Shown: one piece after another, positions 11,610-22,488 of the stretch
Layout of the letters: every line of letters begins with the position of its first letter
Position numbering within the stretch: position 1 is the stretch's first letter
Assembly: GCA_001414485.1 (NCBI GenBank)
Contig: LLEY01000053.1
Coordinates: 310,001-374,000, forward strand
Source of the DNA: Calycina herbarum
Taxonomy: Eukaryota > Ascomycota > Leotiomycetes > Helotiales > Pezizellaceae
DNA: 64,000 nt
Reading direction: 5' to 3'
Program-made: the position numbers and the translations under genes
Notes under the pieces: generated by a model
Seen by the model: the letters and a program-made list of their open reading frames with translations, nothing else
Told to the model about the DNA's origin: nothing
Database searches by the model: none

Positions 11610-13063
11610 ATGGAGGAGAAGAAAACTATCACTGGTAATGTTGTGACATGGCCGACGAGGAGAAGGCTTGAGAAGAGCTTGTTCTTCGATGATATTTCTG
11701 GGAGCAAGGAAGTGTTTGCGGCAAATTCGAAACGGATGTTTAGTGTTTCTGAGGATATCTGCCTTGAGAATCATTTGATACATCCTTTCTGTTAGTCTCC
11801 TCATGCTTGATACCTTTACATAAGACTGATCTTATAGACTATGAGAAGAAAACAATTCGCAGCATCGAGGGCCTTGAAGATTATCTGTAAATCCCGAGGT
11901 TCTGGAAAGTTGAATAGAAACTGACAGGTGTAGACTTGACTCTGAGCAGTTCGATGAGAAGAAGGCCACGATTCAGCCATCTGCTAGGCTATTGTATGAG
12001 CTCTAGACTTCTGGCAGAGATTTATAATAAAGCTAATTTCAGAGAAATCTGAGACAAGCAGACTCTCGATCTCCTTTTTCGTTTCCCGAAAAAGCAGGAA
12101 AATTGATATTATCCCGACTATCAGTGACCCCGCAATTCAACAACATACTCACTTGTTTCGGTCGCGAGAATGGACCCAGTGCCAGTGGCAGAAGTGGTTT
12201 GTGCGAAGAAACTCATAGGACCCAGACAGGTTCTCTAAGTGAGCTTCCCAGCTTACTCCAATCTCCTAAAACTAATTGTTTTTAGCATTTGAAACAGGAT
12301 ACATTCTCAAACATGGAGAACCCAAACCTGGCTCCGAAATCCCATTTTCAATTAGGCAAATGGGAATCTACCAAAAATATAATATCTCCACCAGAAAATC
12401 ATCCCCCCTACTTATTCAACCTTCGTTTAAAATTGAGAAGAGGATTATCGAGTTGGTGAAGGATGGCAACATCGGGAACATTTGCGAGCATTGGAAAAAC
12501 TTGCACGAGATTCATCTTGGCACGGTGACAAGAAGTTGGACGGATTATATCAAGTTAATTGATGAGAAAATATGCGAGGTGGCGAGTTGAAATCCAGGTT
12601 TTCATTCTTTAGTAAGAAATTCTATTGTTTGTATGGCTAGACGAGTTCTAACGTGGTCTAGGTCCAAAATACAATCACTCTGATGGACAGTGACGTGATG
12701 CTTACTCTGACAAAAAAGACAATACATGAGGCACAGTCAATGAGGACGATAACATTTGTTGCACTCATCTACTTGCCTGCCTCATTTACGGCAGTATGAT
12801 AATTTCATTACCGCCCTTCATTCTCTTCGCCTCCGCTAACATAAGTTGTGCAGACACTTCTCAGTATGGGATTTTTACATGTCGAGTCCATCAATGGAAT
12901 CTTGAAACTGAATGCCACAGCGGACATGTGGTTTTATATCGCCATCACGCTGCCATTGATGCTGGTAACCTTTTTTGGGTGGTGGCTATGGCAGTTCTGT
13001 ATTCGGCAGAGACTTGCAAAGAAGGCTCGTGATATGGAAGATGACAATTCGGAGGCTGTGTAG
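11610..13063 (+). CDS. CorA-like membrane protein (fungal CorA-like domain)
   Basis: The C-terminal exons are well resolved: 12043-12238, 12286-12578, 12662-12793 and 12854-13063, with introns of 47, 83 and 60 nt and matching phases. They encode DSRSPF, SVTPQFNNILTCFG, FETGYIL, SIRQMGIYQKY and, near the C-terminus, MRTITFVALIYLPASF followed by two hydrophobic segments. This is the order seen in fungal CorA-like proteins: a soluble N-terminal domain and two membrane helices at the end. The usual GMN loop of magnesium transporters is not seen (SMG instead), so ion transport is not certain. The 5' part is tentative: exons 11610-11790, 11838-11886 and 11934-11993 read sensibly, but the last does not join the 12043 exon in phase. 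Either an exon is missed or the gene is frame-broken. The 13115 transposon lies 52 bp downstream. Confidence 0.65.
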
Positions 13064-13112
13064 GTACTTGCTACAACGGGAGACTATGAATCTAAAACGC
13101 ATCAATTAATCA

Positions 13113-13114
13113 TA
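13113..13114. repeat. TA target duplication, left
   Basis: TA immediately before the left inverted repeat, matched by TA at 14792-14793. This is typical of Tc1/mariner-pogo insertion. Confidence 0.75.
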
Positions 13115-13169
13115 ACGTGGTTCATCAGTACCCTGCGCATATCAGTACCCTGCGCACTTTTCCCCTACC
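13115..13169 (+). repeat. Left terminal inverted repeat of Fot/pogo-like element
   Basis: Inverted match to 14737-14791 with only a couple of mismatches over 55 bp. It contains two adjacent direct copies of a 17-mer, ATCAGTACCCTGCGCAT then ATCAGTACCCTGCGCAC, at 13124-13140 and 13141-13157. These are possible transposase binding sites. Confidence 0.9.
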
Positions 13170-14381
13170 AACTACACTCTAACTTTAACACGCGTTTTCT
13201 TAACCGCCCTAAATGGAAATTTAAACGCAAGAAGCACGAATCATCTTAGCTATCGAGGCTATCTGTACAGCTAAAAAGCTAAGTCGTCGGTCCGCTATAA
13301 AAATCTATAATGTTCCCGAATCTACGCTCCGACTTCGAATAAACAGTTATACTACTCTTTACGAACGTCTACTACTAAACCTTAAATTAAATAACCTAGA
13401 GGAGGAGGTGATTATTCGATATATACTTGATCTAGAGCTTATTAGCGCGTTGTTTCAACTTGTGGAGAATATAAGGGCAAAATACGGTGTTTTAGATTAC
13501 GACTTCTATAACTTCGATGAGACAGGCTTTATAATAGGTATTATAAGCCTAGCTATGGTTGTTACACGCGCTGATCGACGTGGCAGAGGCAAGGCAGTTT
13601 AGCTAGGCAATCGAGAATAGGCTATAGCAATTGCTTATATAAATGGCGAGGGTTAGGACGTGCCTCCATTTTTAGTAGTTCAAGGGAAGAATCATCTTGA
13701 GAATTAGTATACTAAGGGCGGCCTCCTATACGATTAGGTTATTAAACCTATAAATAATAGATAGACAAATAATAAGACAGGTCTAGAATGGCTTTAGCAC
13801 TTCGATAAGCACACTGCTGCTCGTATAAGGGGTCTATATCGAATGCTAGTATTAGATAGGTATAAGAGTTACGAATCAACTGAATTCTAAGAGTATTATA
13901 AGGCTTATAATATTATAACTCTTTACCTGCCTCCTCACTCTTCTCATCTTACCCAGCCACTCGACGTTAGGTGTTTTAGTATATTAAAACAGGCATATAG
14001 TCGCTAAATTAAGACTTTTATTAAAGCTTATATTAACTACATTACTAAGGTCGAGGTCTTTCTCGTCTTTAAAGCAGCGTATTTGGAATCAATAACAGCT
14101 CAAAACGCCTAGGCTGGATTCCGCGGAGCTGGCTTAGTGCCTTTTAATCCCTAAGCTGTGATATTAAAGCTTGATGTCCGATTACGAACTCCTATACCTA
14201 CTAGCCCCCCTTCTGTGAACGCCGACCCTTAGGTCTTACAGACCCCTTATAACCCAACCAATGCTCTTTTCTAAATAACTTTGGTTAAGAATCGTATTAC
14301 ACGTTATTAAGGAAGCTCGCTAACGCCTATTTTTTAAACAGTTGCTACGTTAGCAAAGGGTATAGAGCAGTTAGCACATAA

Positions 14382-14684
14382 GTGACCCTTTTGTCGGCAG
14401 AGGTCCGTACCCTTCGAGCAGCAAATGAAGCCCTTAGTAAGCGTCGCAGGGCTAAAAAGACTCGGGTCCGTCAAGGAGATGTACTTACTATAGAGGATGC
14501 GCAGGAAGTATTAGCTCAAAGGGAGGCAGAGGAACAGGCTCGACGCGATAGGCGTTCTAAGGGGGGGAGGCAAAATGAGGGGCAACCCTCTAGGCGACGG
14601 TGTGGCACTTGTAGAAAGACTGGTCATAATACACGAACTTGTCAAGAGGCTATAGATATATCTAGTTTATTAGATTCTGAGTAG
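14382..14684 (+). pseudogene. Transposase C-terminal fragment with CCHC zinc knuckle
   Basis: Open stretch at the end of the decayed transposase: a basic helical segment rich in Arg and Ala (about residues 10-65) followed by CGTCRKTGHNTRTC at 14601-14642, a C-x2-C-x4-H-x4-C knuckle as found in retroviral Gag-type nucleic-acid-binding proteins. It is the best preserved piece of the element. It is not an independent gene; the frame continues the transposase reading. Confidence 0.7.
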
Positions 14685-14736
14685 TTTTAGTTAATTTAAT
14701 ATGTTGTGGTTGTTTAATCATATTTTAAAGTAATAA

Positions 14737-14791
14737 GGTGGGGGAAAAGTGTGCAGGGTACTGATATGCGCAGGGTACTGATGAACCACGT
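14737..14791 (-). repeat. Right terminal inverted repeat of Fot/pogo-like element
   Basis: Reverse complement of 13115-13169. It also carries the doubled 17-mer, and is followed by the TA duplication at 14792-14793. Confidence 0.9.
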
Positions 14792-14793
14792 TA

Positions 14794-15374
14794 CATTATC
14801 AACAAATTACAATTCCCACCAGGTAAGGGCGAATCTATTATATTACAGGTAAAGTCCAATCAATCATCATCATGGCTTAGTCGAAACACCCATCCCATTG
14901 TGATAGAGGTTTTGGAAGTCTATTGCACCTTTTTATCAACAAGTTAGCATGAATTTTGAGGGATAACATTCATATAAAATTCATAGCCAGCTTACAAGAG
15001 GCATTTTCAAATTCGAGTTCGACCCAAACGACCTTGACAGTCTCCATATCTCGGAGAACTTTTGGATCAACTGGTATACCGGGGCAGGGGGTTTCATCCT
15101 TTGCGACAAATTTTCCCATTTTGAATCGGTTGTTCTCTACATATTTGATAAGTATATGTTGGTCAGACCTTCTATCGTTTCGCTCGATGCCCCATTTGGT
15201 TTTCCCATTGTTTACTATCAAGTGAAGGATAGCGGGTTAGTATTGCTGGACTCAACAACGTAATATTGAGAGAGTATATATTGAGGAACGTACAAATTAT
15301 GGTCAAGCATCGCGAAGGGGTTTCATATAGGAAAACGACGAGCCTGCGATGAGGGAGCGCAATATTATTATCGC
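14794..15374. other. Intergenic with one orphan coding-like stretch
   Basis: Downstream of the kinase gene on the minus strand. Most of it shows nothing. The minus-strand frame at 14970-15221 contains a segment that looks protein-like (see its own entry). Confidence 0.3.
14970..15221 (-). CDS. Possible orphan exon, unknown protein
   Basis: Minus-strand open frame containing KYVENNRFKMGKFVAKD, PGIPVDPKVLRDMETVKVVW and VELEFENAS. The composition reads like a real protein segment rather than a shadow frame. There is no ATG at its start (it would need TTG), so it may be an exon or a relic of a larger gene. No family recognised. Confidence 0.25.
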   Translation of the reverse strand: MIVNNGKTKWGIERNDRRSDQHILIKYVENNRFKMGKFVAKDETPCPGIPVDPKVLRDMETVKVVWVELEFENASCKLAMNFI

Positions 15375-17948
15375 TCAAATTGCGTCTGTGTGAAAGTCCA
15401 CCGAGAAGCGATCTATGACTTGCCGACTCTCCACTACGTCGGTGGGTGTTACTCCTTCCTGTGAGCCCTTGTCTGCTTGTATGAGGCGAGGGTGCTGAAT
15501 AATTGATGAATCGTTCCTAGAGTATCTATTAAAAGCGTGTCAGAAACGTCACAAGTATTGACCTCACCTCATGTTCTTTCTTTGAAAGTTCATTCCATAC
15601 TTCAACGTGCCCTCCTTCCTTAAATTCTTCAATGCTACTACTGAATGAATATCCTGGATATCGTATTCGACATTTTTTGATAGGTATTCTGAAGTGACTC
15701 TTAGCAAAATTCCGAGTATGAAATCCTAAAGTTATCTTACTCAAATATTGACCGGGAGCCGGTATCTAGGATTCATGGGTCTTGCAGTGTCGTTGCTATA
15801 AGGAAAAGGTAATACTCTAATGGCAGTTAGTAAAGTGTACTATGCCAGCATAAATATATTTTACATACCGAAGACGTCTCCAAAGATGAATCTCAAATTT
15901 AAATGCATTATGCCAAAAGCGCAATGGGCAGCCTCTTGAGGATTCTTTAGAAAATTCGACTGGAAAAGGCTAATAGGCATGTACACCTCCTGGTCGGGGT
16001 TCCCTACCGAAGTTCAAAATATGCTTATCAGTTTATAAGGAAATTAGTATCTTACCTGGCTCAGAAATGATACATGTGGCGAATTTTCCATCCTCCATTT
16101 GTTTTTCAAATTCCACTGCAAGCCGATATACCTTCTTTGATTGATGTCGCAGCATGTACAATTTACATCTCGCGGGTTCGCCATGACCGACCCGCTGAAA
16201 CTGCGTAATCCTTAAACCCCATTAGCCCTTTCTCCAATTCAGTGGGATTGAGAACTCACATGTTTCTCAATTGGTGTTTTCTACCCAGACCGCAGATAGA
16301 TTCCTCACCCTCATCCCACAACGGCCACTCGTCCGTCAGGAAAGTTTGTGACAGCATTGCATGAAACACCTTCATTTCTGGCCGATCTTTGAATGAGATA
16401 GAAAGCATCTTCTGCAAAGTCAGAGCTACCGTTTTAAGGTATTTATCATTGGACCTTTTCCATATATGAAGCTTGTCTTCAACCCTTTTATGAAGCATGA
16501 ATCGTCTCCCCGGTATGTTTGGATTGCTAACATCTGGTGTCCAAAACTTCAAGTTCGTAGCTTCGCCATCCCCACGGGACTGCTGAAAGACATTTGAGGC
16601 ATTTTTCTCACTTCCAACTGGGATGAATTCAATAATCTGTAGTGCTACACACGCTATAGACCATACATCATAACTAGGACCCCAACTCTGATCTTTATAA
16701 TCTTCCTTATTTACCGGTGGAGGTGCATAGTTAACATCACCTCCGTATGACTCACCAAGAGGGATGCCTTTCAGTTTAATTTGGGCGTCTCCAAAGTCTG
16801 CCAGAATCAGAGTACAATTGTTGGTTACCATGATATTCGCTGGCTTGACGTCGAAGTGAATAATGTAAGATTCATAGGTAGGGCGCTCATCATTGTAAGC
16901 TCTTGGTTGGTGGAGAAAAGAAAGCGAGTGAACAAGATCTACCAGGCCTTGCCATAGACGATGTTTCAAAACCGAACCTTGGTAATTCGCTGGAGTGGAT
17001 CCATGGATGGTGATGGGCCGCCATCAAGTATTCCTTTGAGAGTATATGAATAGTGCCTGAAGACGTAGTTGACTTTATGGTCGATACGGTACCAAAAGAG
17101 GAGTTTCATCAGGTTAGGTTGCTGGAAAGGGCCCAGCAGGTTGAGAGTTGTACCTTCACGGTCCAATTTGTCTTTCCATTCGAGCTCTTTCCGGATCAAA
17201 TTGACACCCTGCCCAAAAGTTATTACTTATGTTGAAGTGGAAAACGAGAGGTCAAATCTCTTACCCGGAGTTCGGACTCACAGAACTCGCTATGGATTGT
17301 GAAGCGCCACAAATTTGAATCTCCAACGCGGTTCTCGCCTATGAAAGGAAGGTTCAGGTCGATAAACTTTTCGGTCCCACCCCGTCGGCTAGCGAAGAAT
17401 GGAGTATTGAACACTCTGCATGCTTGCTTGAAAATTTCCAGGAATCGAGAAGTCGTGTCCTTGTCGCTTAACGAGATCCCCTTATTATCAAGATGAGGGA
17501 AGAATTCTTTTCTGAGAAACTCTTCTAGAGCCGATATATCCAGTCCCGATACCACAGTAAAACAAACCTCTCGTACAGCAAAACCAGCACCCATATATAT
17601 CAGAAGCGCAAATAAAAGTAGCCTTTCCGATGCCCCATCGGTCGTGATACCATTCGCAAGATTGTTATCTCTCAACTGACTTTTCCCACCAGGCAGAGCC
17701 GAGCAGATTTTACAGGTACAATCCAGTAAACTCTTGACTGCTTGTTTTGTACAGATTTCCCGAAGGACCGAGGGAGGAAAGAGAAGATTATAAGCCATTT
17801 GATTTGTTTTGTGTGTATTTTTTGGAATAGCTGCTTTCATGAGGTTATCACGTAGTTGGAGGATTTCGCAGCGATTCGACTCCTTTTTCGTGTACTTCTT
17901 AACGGCATCGTAAAAATCTGAGTCGATATCGAAAGATGAGTCCGCCAT
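15375..17948 (-). pseudogene. Ser/Thr protein kinase gene, frame-disrupted
   Basis: Start chosen at the ATG at 17948 (MADSSFDIDSDF). Exon 1 is 17265-17948 (228 codons), followed by a 56-nt intron to 17208. The C-lobe is clear: catalytic loop HFDVKPANIMV (about 16829-16860), ADFGDAQ, a DVWSIACVAL helix and RPEMKVFHAML. Later exons are 16056-16210, 15869-16003 and 15375-15494 with consistent introns (49, 52 and 73 nt). Two breaks remain. Between RITKV and LKHRLWQGL near 16968-16980 the frame shifts with no room for an intron. Near 15770-15800 the frame needed before GQYLSKITLGFHT does not join exon 15869-16003. No glycine-rich loop or VAIK-type Lys is visible in the N-lobe. Substrate unknown. 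The layout (long N-terminal extension, kinase, C-terminal extension) resembles fungal kinases of incompatibility-type neighbourhoods; that is inference. Confidence 0.7.
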
Positions 17949-18508
17949 TGTGGGTACAGTACGAGCTAAGTAGCTCAATTTGACCTTAGTGCTCAACTAT
18001 GCATGCATCCGGGCGGATGGCACTCCCAAGAAGACGAACCAAAAGTCGTGCCAATGCTAAATTATGCATTAAGAGGTATGGGATCTATGAACCGACCTAG
18101 GTTTTGAGGGACGCAATATGGCCAACAGAGCCGCATTCGTATTCTCACGTAAGTACGCGTGGTTTTCCAGCTCCGGTGGGCGGTGGCTGGGCCAGACGGG
18201 CGAGATCTACAGTAGGCGGCGAATGAGAGCATTCCCCCCTATCCGCCGGTGTCGTATATAAGGTGTGTGTTTACACCACAGGCGATTATGGCCCCCTGTC
18301 ACCCACACCTCATGCAGGCGAAATGAAGTGTGTTGCCCGGTGTGGTAGTGACAGCCGAAGAACTCCGTTGATATTCGGTGAGACAAAGGACTCAGATAGT
18401 CACACCTAGGCTGGGAGCTGATGATCTCTCAAAATACAAAAGGACCCCGCGGCTTGCTCGACATAGAACAAACAAGAACAATTAACTCCATCTTTTTTTG
18501 GTTCCATC
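17949..18508. other. Divergent intergenic region, kinase / permease
   Basis: Shared upstream region of two divergent genes. A TATA-like TCGTATATAAGG at about 18252-18263 lies roughly 250 bp before the permease ATG. GC-rich short repeats (GGTGTG-type) occur at 18240-18345. No coding frame. Confidence 0.4.
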
Positions 18509-19193
18509 ATGACGAGCTCTGAACCAAGCCCGGACCCAGAAAACCACAACGAAGCTTTGGAGCTAGAGATACAAACGAGTGGAAGGGAGGCATTCCGGCG
18601 AAGAAATATTCCAAATGGTGAGAACGGAATTCCCAACCCATCTTCAGCCCCACGGTGTCAATTCGTCCCTGATTTTATTCCGCCAACACCGGTAACGCCT
18701 CGTGAGCTGAATGCACGCGATGTATGTGCCTTCACAGTCAACAACATGATAAGATCGGGGATCTACACAGCTCCCCCAATTGTGCTATTGCTCACCAACA
18801 GCAAATGAGAAGCCTTGCTTCTTTGGTTTGTGGGGTTTCTGTATACTTTAATCAGGTAATTTTCTGAGAAACCTGCTTGTTATGATTGCCAAACTCACCG
18901 ATTTTTAGCATGGTGATGTACCTCGAATTTTCACGGAAGACGCCGCATACAGGCGGAGAGCTTGTATATGTATGTCGATGTCCTTTTGTTTAGCGTTGGC
19001 TTCAACTGACCCAATGCCAAAAGTTGGACGAGACTCTACCGAGACCGAGGTTTCTTGCTTATACTATTTATTCCTTTTATGCCGTTCTCATCTACAATGA
19101 TGCTACCAATTCTATGCAATTTGCACGGCAGGTGCTCATCTGTGCATCAGATGAACCCGTTGACACATATATAGACCAAAGGTCCTTGCGATT
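18509..19193 (+). pseudogene. Amino-acid permease (APC family), 5' half
   Basis: N-terminal part of an APC-superfamily permease: a hydrophilic tail of about 65 residues, then LNARDVCAFTVNNMIRSGIY and TAPPIVLLLT, matching the first transmembrane helix of fungal methionine/GABA-type permeases. A TGA at 18806-18808 interrupts the frame exactly where Gly is expected (NSK-stop-EALLLWF); GGA to TGA is not a RIP change. After an intron at 18856-18908 the frame continues as MVMYLEFSRKTPHTGGELVY, and after a second intron (to 19023) as LDETLPRPRFLAYTIYSFYA and NSMQFARQVL. It stops at the Copia LTR at 19194, within the codon region for Leu-Arg. The rest of the gene resumes at 31426. Confidence 0.85.
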
Positions 19194-19406
19194 TGTTAAT
19201 AGGTACGGTGATATCTGTTATATTAAGCCACTTAAGGAGATATCGGTATGCCCGTCGGGCATGCCGACAGAGAAAGAGATTTTTCGGTAAATAGAAGCGG
19301 CAATGGCTATTACAAAGTTGTATATATATATGCCTTATGCTCTTGTGGAGCAAGGCAAGGAATTCAAGACTTTGACTCTTGCCCTCTGAAGTGTAGTATT
19401 TCAACA
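19194..19406 (+). repeat. 5' LTR of Copia element (213 bp)
   Basis: Begins TGTTAATAGG and ends TATTTCAACA (TG...CA). It matches 31214-31425 with about six transitions and one single-base indel. The flanking 5 bp are CGATT here and CGAGT on the far side, a one-mismatch target duplication. It is followed directly by a primer-binding site. Confidence 0.92.
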
Positions 19407-19424
19407 GGTTATAAGCCCGGAAGC
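19407..19424 (+). other. Copia primer-binding site, tRNA-Met anticodon-arm type
   Basis: GGTTATAAGCCC directly follows the LTR. Allowing one G-to-A change (GGTTATGAGCCC), it is complementary to the anticodon arm of initiator tRNA-Met. This is the internal (half-tRNA) priming known for copia-type elements. The tRNA sequence is from general knowledge, not from this window. Confidence 0.5.
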
Positions 19425-22045
19425 TCTATCGCTTCGACCAATCATACTAAGCCTCAAGCCTGCATATCCTATTAGTCAATATGTCATATGACGACAAATC
19501 ACTAAAGATCCCAAAACTCACGGGCGCCCTCAACTATCGAATATAGGCTGAAGAAGTTCGCTCTTTCCTTGAAGCTAGAGGCCTTCTTAACCTTGTTCTT
19601 GGTGACGAACCAAAACCAGCCAGTACCACAAGCTCTATAACCCCTGTACCACGAATCTCTACCAGAGCAGGAGGTCCTTCCCAGTCACAGCAAGTTAGTA
19701 CTGAGACTGATACTGGAGCATTATCACCCCAGGAGGCATAGAGACGCAAGAACGCCAAGGCCAGGACCTGCATCATGGGCTATTGCTCACTTACGATGAA
19801 AAACAAGATTATCGACTTTTAGACCGCGTAGGAGCAATGGGAGGCTTTACGAAAAGACTGCCGTCCATCTAACGACATATCGCTTGCTACGTACATAAGT
19901 CAGTTCTATGGATATGAGCCAAAGGCTGGTGCTACAATCGACTCAATATCCACCGACCTACGTGATCTGTAGGCCTTTATCTTTGCCACAGATGTAGACG
20001 AAGCACCTACAGAGAAGTCTAAGATTAGTGTACTTCTCCGAGCCGTCCGGAAGCTGGGAAGTGAGTACAATACGCGAATGGAGATCCTAGAGGACAAGCT
20101 GTCTACTCTAGACTTTGACTCTGCTGTTATAAGTCTAAAAGAGACAGAACAACGCCTGAAATCCAGAAACCAGGGCCTAGAAGAGACGGCACTTGCGGCT
20201 AAGAACCAACTATAGAAGCGTCAGAAGACGCAAGAGACAAAGGGGCCTACCAACAGAGGTCAAGAGGGCTATGGAGAAAAGAAGAGCAAGAAGCGCAAAA
20301 GCACTTGCTATTGCTGTAGAGAGGAGAGGCATTTCAAAACTAAGTATCCTGTCTAGCTTCAGATAATTAAAGAGAAAGTCTTTACTAAGTAAGCAAAGAG
20401 TATATCTACAGGCTCTTTACCAACGCCAGAATAGTAACCACAGTACTAGCTAGTATAGGACGATAAAGTTATACTTGTTATAGATCCGATAGAAGACGTC
20501 CTAACAGACGCCTACTAGGGAGCTCTTATAAGAAGCTTCGACAAGAGCCAGGTAGCCTAGGTGATTAACTTAGGAGCTATACGTTATATAACTTATACCA
20601 GAGACGTATTTACTGAGTTTGTTAAGCTTAAGGTCCCTCGAGTAGTTAAGACAGCAAGTAGAGCCTTAATATATAGGACAGGAATTAGGAATATTACTAT
20701 CCGGGTCTTTATAAACAAGCTATAGACTTAAACACTTGCTCTTATAGACGTACTATATGTGCCTAAGCTTGCCGGCAGCTTAATATCAGTCTCTCAGCTA
20801 TAGAACAAGGGCATTCTTATATAGACAAACGATAATATAGGCAAGCACGCTATAACTCTTATAAAGGATAGCTCTATTATTATAAATATAAGTAGAGTTA
20901 GCTTATAATACATCCTAGATTCTGTTGCTATAGAAGCTACGATAGCTATAACTGAAAGAGATCCTAATCTTAATCTTTAGTATAGGAATTTTAGGTATAT
21001 CGGTGTATAGGGACTTAGAGGGCTATATAGCGTAGTCTCTAACTTAGAAGTACTAATATCAATTCTAAGAGGTTATAACTTAGACTTCTATAAGCTATAT
21101 ATTATAGCAAAACAGCTACGAGTTATTAACTGCTAAGCGCTAGAAAAAGTGGATAAACCTCTTAAAAGGGTGTTTTCTAACTTCTAGGGTCTATATAGCA
21201 TTTCTACTATAGCTGAGGAACGTTATATTTATACTCTTATAGACTAGGTAATAAGGAAGTCCTAGGTCTTTCTAACTAAGTAAAGAATAGACTTTAGAGA
21301 AGTTATGCTTAAATAGAAGAAGGAAGTAGAGTTATAGTTAGAGCAGAAGTTAAAGGTTCTTTAGCTTAATAATACTAAGGAGTTTAAGGTATTTAAGAAC
21401 AAGCTGCTAAGCGAGCATAGTATTAAGATTAAGTAGACTATACTATATATACTAGAGTAGAACGGTGTCTTAGAAAGGCTGAACTAAATACTTATTTTAC
21501 TTATAAAGGTAATACTTATTAACGCTTAATTACTATATAAGTTTTAGAGCGAAGCTATAAAAGCTATATATTATATTAGGAACTATACGTCTATAGAGCC
21601 TAGCAGAGTTATACCTAAAGAAGTATTTATAGGAAAAAGGCCAGAGATATAGTACTTAAAGCTATAAGGCTACGTTGCTTTCTACTAGCTTCTAGACTAG
21701 CACCGGTATAAGCTTAAGCTAGTCTCGTAGAAGATATACCTTATAGGCTATATAGAGACTTTATAGTAGTATAGATTGTATAACTCTACGAGCCGGCGTA
21801 TAATTACGTTAACAAGACCTCGATTCCTAGTTAATCGACGTCTGAAATAGAAGTAGAGTAATAAGACTCCTGCTCACGGGTTCGTTAGCGAGTCAGAGGA
21901 CTTTAGCAAGGAAGAACCCGAGGAAGAGAGGTTAGTAGAAGTACCTAGGTTACCTGAGAGTGCCTGAACTACTGCTAGTCGTAGAAGAGAGACTCGCACG
22001 TCTAATAAGCGTGTAGACGGAATAGCAAGTCGTAGAAGAGAGACT

Positions 22046-22050
22046 CGCAC
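22046..22050. repeat. Target duplication CGCAC, left of Gypsy-1
   Basis: CGCAC at 22046-22050 is repeated at 29342-29346, directly flanking the two LTRs. The insertion lies in the Copia integrase-to-RT linker. Confidence 0.9.
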
Positions 22051-22488
22051 TGTAACGAAACTTAAACGAACTAAACAAAGATGACTAAGTCTCGAAGGTT
22101 AGTATACAAGTAAGAAGTATAGATACGCCGTATTATTCACTTAGAAGTGAACTCGTTACTTATATCAAAGATGTTAAATAAGATAATAAGATTAATAACT
22201 AAAGTTAAGTACGAAGCTCCTATCTAATAGCAGACGTGCCAGTCTTATATAGAACTATAGTCTCCCGTTCCAGTCGCTCTAGTCACTCGCTCTAATCGCT
22301 TCAGTTAACAGGCGACTCAGGCGACTTAGGCAACTAGGTCACGTGATGCTTTTTACCAAAGGAAATCCATGGATTGCTTAGCTAGTCTAAGGATCCCTCT
22401 TTTACTTATAAGAGTTTCTGATAGTACTTAACCTATTAGAGCGCTGCCTAGTCTTTACTTATTATATACTTATATATAATTTATAATA
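22051..22488 (-). repeat. 3' LTR of Gypsy-1 (438 bp)
   Basis: Starts TGTAACGAAACTT and ends ATTTATAATA; same length as 28904-29341. The first part is hardly mutated, the last part heavily so (GATTCGTAACA has become AATTTATAATA). A minus-strand polypurine tract AAGAAGGGGATAG lies just inside. Confidence 0.9.

Larger units (their letters stand above)
13115..14791 (+). mobile_element. Fot/pogo-like DNA transposon, 1677 bp, inactivated
   Basis: Full-length element with 55-bp inverted repeats and TA duplication. A single transposase frame from an ATG at 13213 to 14684 has numerous TAA/TAG stops and at least one frame change. Landmarks: an N-terminal helix-turn-helix region (ARIILAIEAI, then a STLRLRI block), first catalytic Asp in YNFDETGF (about 13510), second in LVLDRYKSYES (about 13845), third in TQPLDVRC (about 13960), then a GLVPFNP block. 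The last 100 residues are open and end in a zinc knuckle. Stop codons fit C-to-T change, but the density is lower than in the LTR elements, so RIP was milder or more recent here. Confidence 0.88.
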
